Assembly (NCBI GenBank): GCA_009773455.1 | Contig: WSXU01000019.1 | Coordinates: 1-64,000 of the forward strand | Source of the DNA: Bacteroidota bacterium | GTDB taxonomy: Bacteria > Bacteroidota > Bacteroidia > Bacteroidales > Lentimicrobiaceae | Direction: 5' to 3' | Length of the DNA: 64,000 nt | Notes under the pieces: generated by a model | Told to the model about the DNA's origin: nothing | What the model saw: only the letters and a program-made list of their open reading frames with translations | Databases searched by the model: none | Program-made: the position numbers and the translations under genes | Shown: positions 45,992-55,322 of the stretch, one piece after another | How positions within the stretch are numbered: the stretch's first letter is position 1 | How the letters are laid out: every line of letters starts with the position of its first letter

Positions 45992-46613
45992 TCTTCAAAC
46001 CTGGAACAGGAAGGAGCACTTTGAATTTTTCAATGGCTTTGATGAGCCATTTTTCGGGATTGTGACTGAAGTTGAATGTTCAAATTCTCTTTCATGGTGC
46101 CGTGAGAACCGGATTTCTTTCTTTCATTTTTACCTGTTTCAGTCGCTAAGGGCTGCCAACGGGGTTGAAGAATTCAGGCACCGGATCGAAGAAGGACTCC
46201 CTGTGAGTTACGATGTGATCCATGCCTCGCCCACCATCAGCCGGCCTGATCATACGTTCGGCTTCTCATTTATGCCTTTCACAGATAATTTACAGGATTT
46301 TATCAGATCCGCCAAAGCTGAAACAGAAGCTGTAGCATCGTGCCCAGGGATCCGGATCAATCATAACACCTGCCGGAACGATGTTATACATTATTCTGTT
46401 TTGCCCTGGATAAAGTTTACCGGACTTGCGCACGCCAGGCATTTTGCGATCCGCGACAGCGTCCCTAAGTTCACATTCGGCCGGTATTATGAAACATCCG
46501 GAAAAATAATGATGCCCGTTTCGGTGAATGCCCATCACGGCCTGATGGATGCCTGGCATGTTTCAGCGTTTCTGAATCATTTCGAAACCTTGATGATCAA
46601 TCCAGGGAATTGA
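45975..46613 (+). CDS. Chloramphenicol acetyltransferase-like protein
   Basis: 212 residues, matching the trimeric CAT family (PF00302) in length and overall sequence: RKEHFEFFNGFDEPFFGI, ISFFHFYLFQSLRAANGVEEFRHRI, HTFGFSFMPF and VSVNAHHGLMDAWHVSAFLNHFE. The catalytic His of the HHxxxDG motif is His188, with Asp192, but the usual Gly after Asp is Ala. Many chromosomal CAT homologs in Bacteroidota have this general form and are not proven to confer resistance, so I do not call this a resistance gene. It overlaps the upstream HAD gene by 17 bp. Confidence 0.82.
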   Translation: MKSVIDLQTWNRKEHFEFFNGFDEPFFGIVTEVECSNSLSWCRENRISFFHFYLFQSLRAANGVEEFRHRIEEGLPVSYDVIHASPTISRPDHTFGFSFMPFTDNLQDFIRSAKAETEAVASCPGIRINHNTCRNDVIHYSVLPWIKFTGLAHARHFAIRDSVPKFTFGRYYETSGKIMMPVSVNAHHGLMDAWHVSAFLNHFETLMINPGN

Positions 46614-46916
46614 AAAAAATCCGGTCTAAAATTCTGACTTCCGTCCTTGGTTCAGAAATATCTTTTCTGTAATTTCGTCATATTGTCTTTATTGATCCAC
46701 AGTTAAATCCGGACTTTTCTGCTGATTTTCCGGTGCGCCCCTGCTGTTCAACCCCACTTTTATCCATTTCAATATTTAAAACTAAGGCTTCATCAAATGA
46801 ATGTTTTATCTATTAAAAATACTGCCATACATTTACCAGTCTGAATTAAAAAGAAAACAAAAATGCCGGTAACGGTTTGGTCCGGACCGGGTGTCAACAA
46901 TTGAAGAAACAATCAG
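46614..46916. other. Intergenic region, 303 bp
   Basis: AT-rich stretch before the ABC transporter genes. No open frame, hairpin with T-run or full TTG/TAnnTTTG promoter pair could be supported by eye. Confidence 0.4.
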
Positions 46917-47846
46917 ATGGATCCATTAAATGTCTGCCTGCAAACCCTTGGACTCTGCAAATCATACAATAACCAAATGGTTGTCGATAACCTGTCGGTG
47001 GAGATCAGGGAAGGTGAAATCTTTGGGTTATTGGGGCCGAATGGTGCCGGAAAGACGACTTCCATCCGGATGATCACCGGCCTGCTTCAGCCCGATTCAG
47101 GTGAAGTCATGATCAACGGAAAACGGGCAACCGGGAACGACAACCGGCTGAATGTTGGCCTTTGCCCCCAGGAATTGGTCTTGTGGAATAACCTCACCTG
47201 CAGGGAACAACTGATCTTCATCGCTGCCATGTATAACGTGAGAGGTCACGTAGCACATCACAGGGCAGATGAGCTGCTCGAAAGGATGCATCTTACCGAA
47301 AAGCGGAACAGACTGGCCAGGACACTATCAGGCGGAATGCAAAGGCGTCTGAATATCCTGATGGCTCTGATGCATGACCCGGGAATCATTATCCTGGATG
47401 AGCCCGAAGCCGGCCTGGACCCACAGAGCAGGGTGCTTGTGCGTGAATTCATCCTGTCGCTGTCAAAAATCAAAACCGTTGTTTTTACCACCCATAACAT
47501 GGATGAGGCAGAGCGTGTATGCGACCGTATCGCCATCATTGATTCCGGGAAACTGCTGGTGACAGGTTCCCCCGATAACCTGAAGAAAACAATTGGCAAG
47601 GGAGATGTACTCGAGATCATGTTTTCGGGCAATGCCCCGGCTACCTCTGAATTGGCAGAACTTTCAGATGAGGTTAAAATTATAGATTCGGTGATGTACT
47701 TTAAATCACTGGCTGTCATCGACAAATTGCCTTCAATTATTGAAGGGCTGAAATCAAAGGATATTAAGATCAAGGGAATAAATCTCCGTGAAAACACGCT
47801 GGAGGATGTATTTATCTCATTAACAGGTAAAAAACTGAGGGACTAA
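46917..47846 (+). CDS. ABC-2 type transporter ATP-binding protein
   Basis: 309 residues. Walker A is GPNGAGKTTS, the Q-loop is in CPQELVLW, the signature is LSGGMQRR, Walker B is IIILDEPEAGLD and the H-loop is FTTHNMDEAE. A C-terminal extension of about 80 residues ends with LEDVFISLTGKKL, typical of CcmA/NodI-like exporters' ATPases (the DrrA-type subfamily). The permease starts 2 bp after the stop. Cargo is unknown; related systems export lipids, polysaccharides or drugs. Confidence 0.95.
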   Translation: MDPLNVCLQTLGLCKSYNNQMVVDNLSVEIREGEIFGLLGPNGAGKTTSIRMITGLLQPDSGEVMINGKRATGNDNRLNVGLCPQELVLWNNLTCREQLIFIAAMYNVRGHVAHHRADELLERMHLTEKRNRLARTLSGGMQRRLNILMALMHDPGIIILDEPEAGLDPQSRVLVREFILSLSKIKTVVFTTHNMDEAERVCDRIAIIDSGKLLVTGSPDNLKKTIGKGDVLEIMFSGNAPATSELAELSDEVKIIDSVMYFKSLAVIDKLPSIIEGLKSKDIKIKGINLRENTLEDVFISLTGKKLRD

Positions 47847-47848
47847 CT

Positions 47849-48970
47849 ATGAGAATGCTGTCAGTTATAAAAAAAGCCCTCATCATGCAGGTGCGCGATT
47901 ACTGGGCTTTGTTGCTTACCGTGAGTGCTGCACCTTTCTTTGTTTTCATATATTACGCAATGACAAGCGGGGGTTCAACAACCTATTCTGTTCATTGTTA
48001 CTTTGAGGATCCGGTAAAAGCCGGAAACTATAAGGAGCAACTAATCAACAACCTGAAAGGCGTAACCTATAGCAATGGTAAAAATACACTCGATATCACT
48101 TTAACAGAAGATACCGTTGCTTCAAAGCAATTGATAAAGGATAGAAAGGCGGATGTTCTGCTTGTGATTCCTGAAGGTTTTTCCGACAGCCTGAAGTCGG
48201 GAACAGCCCCCGGGTTCCTGGTTTTCGGGGAAGCAAGCAATCCGAAATATTCCATAGGACTCATTTTTACCATCACCGGAATTGAGGCCCTTGTAAAACA
48301 ATTCTCCGGAAAAAAACCTCTGTACACTTTCAGGGAAAAATTTATGGGAAATTCAGAGGCCAAAACAGAATTTGAGGTATACGTACCCGGTATTTTCGTT
48401 TTTTCCATCATTATGCTGATCCTCTCCGCATCACTTATATTTATCAGGGATGTGGAAGACCGCACCATGCTGAGGCTGAAAATCAGCCGGATGACCGTAT
48501 TCGATTACCTGCTGGGCAATACCCTGGTTCAATGGGCGGTGGGCATCATCTCCTTTGCAATGACATACATACTTGCCATCATGCTGGGATTTACCAGCCA
48601 GGGTTCGGTCTGGCTGGTCCTGCTTGTGTGCTCGGTTACCATACTTTCAATCATCGCCATCAGTCTGATACTGGTTGCTTTCTGTAAGAGTGCAGGCATG
48701 GTTATGATTCTGGGTAACTTCCCTTTGTTCATTCTGATGTTTTTTTCAGGGGCAATGATACCGTTGCCGAGAAATGAAATCATTGCAGGATTTGCTCTGA
48801 ACGATTTACTGCCACCCACACATGCTGTGGTCGCCCTGAATAAAATATTTACCTATGGCGCAGGGATTTCAGATATTTCTTATGAATTGGCCATGCTTCT
48901 GATACTGACCCTGGTTTACTTTGCCTGCGGTATTGTGCTTTTCAAAAAAAGCCACCTGGAAGCTGCCTGA
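47849..48970 (+). CDS. ABC-2 type transporter permease
   Basis: 373 residues. One N-terminal membrane helix (about 19-38) precedes a large extracytoplasmic loop (about 40-175), and five helices fill the C-terminal half (about 179-198, 225-245, 255-280, 290-308, 348-368). This is the ABC-2 exporter permease fold with the usual long first loop. VEDRTMLRLKISRMTVFDYLLG is the conserved cytoplasmic region, and GAMIPLPR marks the last loop. It is coupled to the ATPase gene 2 bp upstream. Substrate not deducible. Confidence 0.92.
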   Translation: MRMLSVIKKALIMQVRDYWALLLTVSAAPFFVFIYYAMTSGGSTTYSVHCYFEDPVKAGNYKEQLINNLKGVTYSNGKNTLDITLTEDTVASKQLIKDRKADVLLVIPEGFSDSLKSGTAPGFLVFGEASNPKYSIGLIFTITGIEALVKQFSGKKPLYTFREKFMGNSEAKTEFEVYVPGIFVFSIIMLILSASLIFIRDVEDRTMLRLKISRMTVFDYLLGNTLVQWAVGIISFAMTYILAIMLGFTSQGSVWLVLLVCSVTILSIIAISLILVAFCKSAGMVMILGNFPLFILMFFSGAMIPLPRNEIIAGFALNDLLPPTHAVVALNKIFTYGAGISDISYELAMLLILTLVYFACGIVLFKKSHLEAA

Positions 48971-49015
48971 TTTGGAAATTTCAAACCGGGCAACAAGATG
49001 TAAACCAGTAATTTA

Positions 49016-52000
49016 TCAAAAATTCAGCTTATAAAACCGCGATTCCAAAGATCCGAGAAAGCTGACTGGTTTCGGAACAGAAACTCCGTTAACATCCGTT
49101 TCGGTCACCTGTAAAGTTTTGCCTGTCAATCCATTGGAGAGTCTGAGAAAAGCCTTTTTGCCGTCCGTTTCGCGCAGATGGACAAGCAAAGCGTTTTTCC
49201 CTGAAGGTTTTGCACTGATCAATACGACATTCTCAGGCCAACCGCTGATAAAAGAACCGGCTTCATCGCTGATTCCCTGGCTGTTGCCTGCACCCGGAAC
49301 AATCCTTGTCAGAAAAGGAACCCGGCATCCCCAGCCGAATCTGGTGGCAAATCCGTTTGACTCATCTTCAGATGAAGTAAGAAAATAGGTCCATGAATGA
49401 CCTCCGCGTTGGTCGGCATTGAAATTTGTCGTCCAGTAATTGTTCATCGGCCATGAAAACAGGTGTGAGCTTTCCGGCATTGCCCCGGCTTTGAACCTGC
49501 CTGTGTTGATATTGCCAAATTGCATCAGGGGCATCTCACTGCAGCCAAGCACCACCTGGGAGCCTGCATTCCTGAGTGTTGTGAAGTTCTGAACGGTATA
49601 CCAGTCACTGGAAGAACCTGGAATCTGATCTTTTCCCGTTTCAATGACCCCTCCCGGCAATTCGGTATAATGTTTTCCGCATGCCGGAGAGAATGGAAAT
49701 GCAATATAAATACCTTCTGGTTCTGTTATGTTTTTCTTGACGATTGAAAAAGCAAGATCAATCCGCTTTTCATTGTTGAACAACCTGATTTCAATTGAAT
49801 ATCCCCTTGGCCCAACAGTGGTCTCCGTTTCACCATAAAATCTGACACTGTTCCAGACCTCCCCGGTCGAATAGTTGTCAAACCAGACAGAATCAGGCGA
49901 CAACCGCCTGAAATTCCGGAGATATTTTGCTTCAAGTTGCTCCCGGTTACCCAGTTGCTCCAGTATAAATTCGCCCATTTTATAAGGGGAAGCAGGATCA
50001 ATGAGTTCCTTTGACAACGCTTTATCAAACAAAGATACCATGGTTCCCTTCTCTTTATCCAGTTGCACCCTGTACCATTTGTTTTCCAGAACATTAAAGG
50101 GATTTCTGTCGGGCAGGGATACAGAGTCATCCTGAGGTCTGATGATGTATCTTCGAAATCCGAACGCAGGAATATCCTGCAGACAGACTGCCCAGTATGT
50201 TCCGTCAGACCTGTGCGACAAGGCCTGAACCGCCAACCGCTTTCCATCCCCGCTGAATATCCCGGGCACTTTTCCTCTGGGAATGATCTGATGATCAATA
50301 TAAACGGTCGTCAGACCGGATCTTTCCCAATTGAGAGTATTGAAGACCAGAAAAGAAGGTTCTATACCACGGCTAAACCGGCTCTGGAGCAAACCCAGTG
50401 CTTCTTCACCCAGCATGGCCACCCGCCGTGTAGCTTCCCAGGCATAGGAATCCTTTAAAGCACGCTGTTCCATCGTTTGACCGCTCAGTGGCTCGCGGAC
50501 ACTCTCGGAATAACCGGTGGTATGTTCAGAATAAAACAATAAGGCATTGTTGGCCAGGTTGATGTCATCGTCTGTTTTCTCAGGCAATTGTATTCCGGCG
50601 ACAGAAGCCATGGATAAACCTGCCATGTTGGCCATCAGCGATGCAGAGGCAACCCTGGCCGCAGCGACTTCCCTGGCTGAAGCGGCAAGTCCGTCGGCCC
50701 ACCAATCCGGCCAGGCACCCCTTATTACCGGGAACCCGTTTCCATGCCTGACCTCCATATTCCGGAAGAAGGCTTCTGCCGTTGAAGTTGTTAATCTGGG
50801 CCAATCAAACAGCTTGTTCCACTGAAGGATCAGTTCACTTGCAGTAGTGGAAGGCGGAGCGTTGTCGGTAAGATAACCGGAGTGCTGAATAGCCACTTCT
50901 TCATAGGGATAAGCCTTTGTTTCAAGGGTGCCCAGATAATTCAGCAGGTTGCTCTTAAACTTATCAATATCACCCGTTTGCATTTCCAGCACCGTGTTAC
51001 CGGTCATGTAATGTTCTGCCCTGAAGGTCAGTACCCGGTTTTCCGACGGGGATTCCCACCAGAACATTGTAGGCTTATCGAAACAGATCAGGGCCCGGTG
51101 TCCGTGGGTACCCATGTTCAGATATCTGATGCCCAGACCGGCGAAGTAGTCATTCATACACCATCCGATGCCGTTCACATCGTTTTGCATGGCAAGGGTA
51201 ACCGGTATTCCATGTTCTTTTATCCTGCCGGCAGCTTCCAGGGAAGCTGCAAGTATCTGTTCATCGGGCAGTTCACTGAAGTTATAGTACATACCCGTGA
51301 CTTCAATCCTGCCTTCTTTCACACGGTCAACCAGCCTTTTAACCTGCTCTTTTGGGCGACACTTCAGATACTCATCAACCGGCCACGATGCTTCACAGAC
51401 CCAGCGGAATTTTGCATTTTCAGGGAAACTGTCGGTCGCATCGCAATAATCAAGGGCATAATCGATATACCGGAGGTGTTCGGCAAGGATCTCAGTCTGC
51501 GAACGTGTATAGCCAATATCGGTGTGGGTATGCTGTATGAGACTGATCTCCCACTTCTTCACTGGCATCAGGGTTACCTTCTCTTCAACCGTGAATTCAC
51601 CGGATACAACCCTGATGATAACATCAGTGGGTGAAGTAACAGGATTTAGTCCAAGGTTGATTGCATTATACCCGGATTTCAGGGGATAACGTCCTGCTTC
51701 GGTATCATCAGCGTAAACCACAGCTTCTGTTGGAAATCCGAAATAGAAAATACCCGCTTCAACCAATTGCTTCGGCACACCGTTGTTTTTGAGGATGGCA
51801 GGAAACGGATGAAGGCTGACCCCTGTTTTTACCTGTTTCCTGAATGTCATATACCAGGAACTCAGGTTGGCAGCACTTCCGGTTACTTTTATCCTTAAGG
51901 GTCGCCCGGCATTTAACTTTCCTGATGGAATCCTAAGAATCATATATCCGTGATGATCGCCGTACTGGTCAACCATTATGGAGGTAAAAGCCAGCGAATA

Positions 52001-52420
52001 TTCATCTTCTCCCTTGCACTCCCAGGAGGGGTTACCGTCGGTATTAAATGAGAACCACTGTTTGCCATCTATCGCCAGATCCATACGGGCAATGCCCGGA
52101 CTTGAACCCAGGGCGGCTATCCAGACGAAGGTGACATATTTCACTGTAACTCCGGAAGGCACCGTATCTGTCTCCCATTCCATGAAATCCAAACCGTCAC
52201 CGGCCCTGATCAGCATGCTCTCGCGCAAACCCGGGATGCATGAATGGTAGTTGAAATCCGTTCCTGTTACCTTGCGGTCAAAACCATTAACAGGAAAATC
52301 AACCGAAGAGATTAAATTCTGAGCAACGGCATACTGTGCATGAAAAGAAACCACACAAAAAGTGATAACAAACCAGATTCTGAGGATCAGAAGAAACCTG
52401 GATGTAACAGGCTTGGCCAT
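49016..52420 (-). CDS. GH38 alpha-mannosidase (secreted)
   Basis: I start at the ATG at 52420, which gives a signal peptide (MAKPVTSRFLLILRIWFVIT); an earlier ATG at 52474 is in frame but adds 18 residues before it. The product is about 1134 residues, of normal length for the family. The catalytic N-terminal domain shows QHTHTDIGYTRSQTEI (zinc-binding His-x-Asp region), VCEASWPVDEYL and AMQNDVNGIGWCMNDYF, where the Asp is the expected nucleophile. The C-terminal half contains several beta-sandwich domains. GH38 enzymes remove alpha-linked mannose from N-glycans and similar glycans. It stands alone on the minus strand, with no transporter or regulator next to it, and the convergent ABC genes end 45 bp away. 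Confidence 0.93.
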   Translation of the reverse strand: MAKPVTSRFLLILRIWFVITFCVVSFHAQYAVAQNLISSVDFPVNGFDRKVTGTDFNYHSCIPGLRESMLIRAGDGLDFMEWETDTVPSGVTVKYVTFVWIAALGSSPGIARMDLAIDGKQWFSFNTDGNPSWECKGEDEYSLAFTSIMVDQYGDHHGYMILRIPSGKLNAGRPLRIKVTGSAANLSSWYMTFRKQVKTGVSLHPFPAILKNNGVPKQLVEAGIFYFGFPTEAVVYADDTEAGRYPLKSGYNAINLGLNPVTSPTDVIIRVVSGEFTVEEKVTLMPVKKWEISLIQHTHTDIGYTRSQTEILAEHLRYIDYALDYCDATDSFPENAKFRWVCEASWPVDEYLKCRPKEQVKRLVDRVKEGRIEVTGMYYNFSELPDEQILAASLEAAGRIKEHGIPVTLAMQNDVNGIGWCMNDYFAGLGIRYLNMGTHGHRALICFDKPTMFWWESPSENRVLTFRAEHYMTGNTVLEMQTGDIDKFKSNLLNYLGTLETKAYPYEEVAIQHSGYLTDNAPPSTTASELILQWNKLFDWPRLTTSTAEAFFRNMEVRHGNGFPVIRGAWPDWWADGLAASAREVAAARVASASLMANMAGLSMASVAGIQLPEKTDDDINLANNALLFYSEHTTGYSESVREPLSGQTMEQRALKDSYAWEATRRVAMLGEEALGLLQSRFSRGIEPSFLVFNTLNWERSGLTTVYIDHQIIPRGKVPGIFSGDGKRLAVQALSHRSDGTYWAVCLQDIPAFGFRRYIIRPQDDSVSLPDRNPFNVLENKWYRVQLDKEKGTMVSLFDKALSKELIDPASPYKMGEFILEQLGNREQLEAKYLRNFRRLSPDSVWFDNYSTGEVWNSVRFYGETETTVGPRGYSIEIRLFNNEKRIDLAFSIVKKNITEPEGIYIAFPFSPACGKHYTELPGGVIETGKDQIPGSSSDWYTVQNFTTLRNAGSQVVLGCSEMPLMQFGNINTGRFKAGAMPESSHLFSWPMNNYWTTNFNADQRGGHSWTYFLTSSEDESNGFATRFGWGCRVPFLTRIVPGAGNSQGISDEAGSFISGWPENVVLISAKPSGKNALLVHLRETDGKKAFLRLSNGLTGKTLQVTETDVNGVSVPKPVSFLGSLESRFYKLNF

Positions 52421-52551
52421 AACATTAGTTTGAGGATCAGATAATAGGGATAATTGCAAATGTAAATAAAACATATCTCTTTACCCGGAATAAAGTGTCA
52501 CAGATAAAGGGAGCATATCAGTGCCGGCAGTATCCTAAAAAGGCAATTCGG

Positions 52552-53133
52552 TTATTTCACCTGTTCTGAAAATAAGCTGTCCATTTCACGAACTTCACCA
52601 GCTTTAAGGTTGCCAAGCCGGATGGCATCAACCCTCACCCTGAACAACCGCAATGTCGGGAATCCGACGGCAGCCGTCATTTTCCTGATCTGCCTGTTTT
52701 TTCCTTCTGTCAGCGTGATAGAAACCCAACAGGTCGGACCATGCCTGTCGTCACGTATTTTCTTTGTCCTTGGCGGGAAACCGGGATCCCCTGAAAGTAA
52801 TTCAGCCCTGCAGGGCAGGGTCATATATTTCACACCACGAATGCCAATCTCTACGCCGGTTCTCAGTTTTTCAAGTGCATCCTCACCAATCAACCCATCC
52901 AGCTGGGCATAATATTCCTTTTCCTTGTCTTTTCCCCGCATGATTTCACAAACCATACCGTCAGTTGTCAACAGTAACAATCCTTCACTGTCTTCATCCA
53001 GACGTCCGATGGTCATGGTCCCTTCGGGGAAATCATACAGGTCTCCGAGCACCTTTTTCCAGTCATGTTCACAAACAAACTGACTCAGGTAACCAAAAGG
53101 TTTATGTATTATAAAATGGCGATGCATTGTCAT
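52552..53133 (-). CDS. rRNA pseudouridine synthase (RluE/RsuA type)
   Basis: I prefer the start at 53133 (MTMHRHFIIHKPFGYLSQF); the frame begins earlier at 53202 but those residues are not family-like. The 193-residue product matches the short RsuA/RluE group: HKPFGYLSQF, then TIGRLDEDSEGLLLLTTDG with the catalytic Asp of the GRLD motif, and TEGKNRQIRKMTAAVGFPTLRLFRVRVDAIRL, here quoted in part. There is no N-terminal S4 domain, as in RluE. These enzymes isomerise a uridine in 23S or 16S rRNA. Divergent from the glycosyltransferase gene with very little space between. Confidence 0.88.
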   Translation of the reverse strand: MTMHRHFIIHKPFGYLSQFVCEHDWKKVLGDLYDFPEGTMTIGRLDEDSEGLLLLTTDGMVCEIMRGKDKEKEYYAQLDGLIGEDALEKLRTGVEIGIRGVKYMTLPCRAELLSGDPGFPPRTKKIRDDRHGPTCWVSITLTEGKNRQIRKMTAAVGFPTLRLFRVRVDAIRLGNLKAGEVREMDSLFSEQVK

Positions 53134-53255
53134 AGTTTCAAACTGCTGCGAAGCTAGGGTGAATTTCCCGGATTCAAAAACAAAAGCACAATTCCGGCCC
53201 ATTGATTTTCCGGCATTATTCCTATCTTTACAAACTGTTTAAAGCGTATCCGTTA

Positions 53256-55223
53256 ATGAAACTATCGGTTGTAATCGTCAACTACAACGTTAAGTATTTC
53301 CTTGAACAATGCCTGCATTCGGTTGATGATGCTATCAGGGGAATGGATGCGGAAGTCTTTGTTGTTGACAACAATTCGGTTGACGGTTCGGTCGAAATGG
53401 TGGCTGAAAAATTCCCCGATGTTAAGCTCATCACCAACACAGACAATACAGGTTTTTCGAAGGCAAACAACCAGGCCATCAACCTCTGTTCAGGCGAATA
53501 CATTCTTCTGCTGAATCCCGATACAGTGGTTGAGCATGATACGTTTACCAAATCGGTGGCCTTTATGGATGCCCATCCTGATGCCGGCGGCCTGGGCATC
53601 AAAATGGTGGATGGCAAAGGAAGATTCCTTCCTGAATCGAAACGTGGCTTACCTACCCCGGTTGTCGCTTTTTATAAAATATTCGGGTTGTCGGCACTCT
53701 TCCCTAAATCAAAAATCTTTGGTCAGTACCACCTCGGTTACCTCGACAAGGAAGCTACGCATGTGGTAGATGTGCTTGCCGGAGCCTACATGATGCTAAG
53801 GCGTGAAACCCTTGGCAAAACAGGGCTGCTTGATGAAACTTTCTTCATGTACGGAGAGGACATTGATCTTAGTTACAGAATCACCAAAGCCGGTTATAAG
53901 AATTATTATTATCCCGAGGCAAGAATCATTCACTACAAAGGTGAAAGCACAAAAAAATCGAGTATTAACTACGTATTTGTCTTTTACAATGCCATGGTGA
54001 TTTTCGCCCGGAAGCACTTTTCACAGAAAAACGCCCGGCTCTTTTCTTTACTTATACATATTGCAATCTATCTTCGTGCCGGATTATCAGTGCTTTACAG
54101 GGTATTGAACAAATTGCTCCTGCCGATGACGGATGCTGCTGCTATGTATGCAGGTGCTCTGCTGATCGTAAGTTACTGGGAAAGTCAGGTCATTTATAAG
54201 GTAGGTGGTCACTATCCTTCCCTGTTTATGTTTGGTGTTCTACCCGCTTATATATTAATCTGGCTGATCGCTGTGCTGATCAGCGGAGGATACGACCCAC
54301 CGCTCAGAATGCGGAGAATTGTCAGTGGTTTGCTGGCAGGAACCGTTGCTATTCTTGTATTCTATGCGCTTCTGCCGGCTGAACTCAGGTTTTCAAGGGC
54401 ATTAATCATCCTGGTCGCTCTCTGGGGACTGCTTTCCATGTCAGGAATCCGCTTTGGGCTCCATCTGTCAGGGTTTAAAAATTACAGGATCGGTGCCAAT
54501 CCGAACCGCAGGTTTGCAATCATCGGCAATACAGAAGAAACCGAAAGAGTGGCTGACTTGCTCAGAAAAACACTGGTTAACCCGGGATTTATCGGTCTTG
54601 TCAGTATTAAAAACGAAAAGAACAATGCCAGCGGTTTTATAGGTAACATCGCCAATCTCTCTGATATCATAAGCATCTATAAGATCGACGAGGTCATTTT
54701 CTGTGCCCGCGACATCCCTGCCCACAGAATCATAGACACAATGAGCCAGCTGCAACGCAGCCAGGCTGAATTCAAAATTGCACCTCCCGAAAGCCTGGCC
54801 ATTATCGGATCCAACTCTATAAGTACCAGTGGTGACCTGTATGTCATCGACATCAATTCTGTCAGTAAGATAAACAACCGCCGAAACAAACGCCTTTTCG
54901 ACCTTCTGGCTTCGGCTGTAATGCTGCTGTTTAGTCCCTTATTGATGTGGATGACCGCAAATCCGCCGGTTTTTCTTTACAATATTCTGCGTGTACTGAC
55001 CGGAGTCCGCACCTGGGTTGGTTATGCCCCGCAAACACTTGCCGATGCCGCAATGCCTGATATCAGGAGAGGCATTCTGAACCCAACCGATTTATTTCCC
55101 AGCCGCAGCATTGATGAAGAAACTGCCGGCACACTGAATATGCTTTATGCAAGGGATTACAGGATTACCAACGACATGAATATCATCCTGAAGGGATTCC
55201 GCAGGATGGGCAGGTTGTTATAA
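53256..55223 (+). CDS. GT2 glycosyltransferase fused to a degenerate sugar-phosphotransferase region
   Basis: Start at 53256 (MKLSVVIVNYNVKYFLEQ), the conserved first strand of GT2 enzymes; the longer frame from 53202 is rejected. The 655-residue protein has an N-terminal GT2 domain (about 1-240) with VVDNNSVDGSVEM, LLNPDTVVE (metal/nucleotide-binding Asp) and MYGEDIDLSYRI. About 270-420 holds several membrane helices. About 425-545 is a Rossmann-like nucleotide-binding region (RFAIIGNTEETERVADLL, FIGLVS, EVIFCARDI) resembling the CoA_binding_3 domain of polyprenyl glycosylphosphotransferases. The last 110 residues (KRLFDLLASAVMLLFSPLL ... VRTWVGYAPQ) look like a shortened bacterial sugar transferase lacking the expected catalytic core. 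Likely role is cell-surface glycan assembly. Confidence 0.8.
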   Translation: MKLSVVIVNYNVKYFLEQCLHSVDDAIRGMDAEVFVVDNNSVDGSVEMVAEKFPDVKLITNTDNTGFSKANNQAINLCSGEYILLLNPDTVVEHDTFTKSVAFMDAHPDAGGLGIKMVDGKGRFLPESKRGLPTPVVAFYKIFGLSALFPKSKIFGQYHLGYLDKEATHVVDVLAGAYMMLRRETLGKTGLLDETFFMYGEDIDLSYRITKAGYKNYYYPEARIIHYKGESTKKSSINYVFVFYNAMVIFARKHFSQKNARLFSLLIHIAIYLRAGLSVLYRVLNKLLLPMTDAAAMYAGALLIVSYWESQVIYKVGGHYPSLFMFGVLPAYILIWLIAVLISGGYDPPLRMRRIVSGLLAGTVAILVFYALLPAELRFSRALIILVALWGLLSMSGIRFGLHLSGFKNYRIGANPNRRFAIIGNTEETERVADLLRKTLVNPGFIGLVSIKNEKNNASGFIGNIANLSDIISIYKIDEVIFCARDIPAHRIIDTMSQLQRSQAEFKIAPPESLAIIGSNSISTSGDLYVIDINSVSKINNRRNKRLFDLLASAVMLLFSPLLMWMTANPPVFLYNILRVLTGVRTWVGYAPQTLADAAMPDIRRGILNPTDLFPSRSIDEETAGTLNMLYARDYRITNDMNIILKGFRRMGRLL

Positions 55224-55246
55224 ACGCTGATTAAACCTTTTTTATC

Positions 55247-55254
55247 TAACTTTG
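55247..55254 (+). promoter_or_regulatory. Predicted -7 element of the E2 gene
   Basis: TAACTTTG is an exact TAnnTTTG match, 69 bp before the start at 55323. No TTG at the -33 position. Confidence 0.4.
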
Positions 55255-55322
55255 TTAAATACGGCAGCGATTAAACCCTGATAACTGCAGGACTGACTGC
55301 TGATGTTTAATTAACCTCTGCT

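Noticed and set aside
50882-51634. 250-residue plus-strand frame over the GH38 gene
   Set aside because: The opposite strand carries clear GH38 motifs over the same bases; this frame is a shadow.
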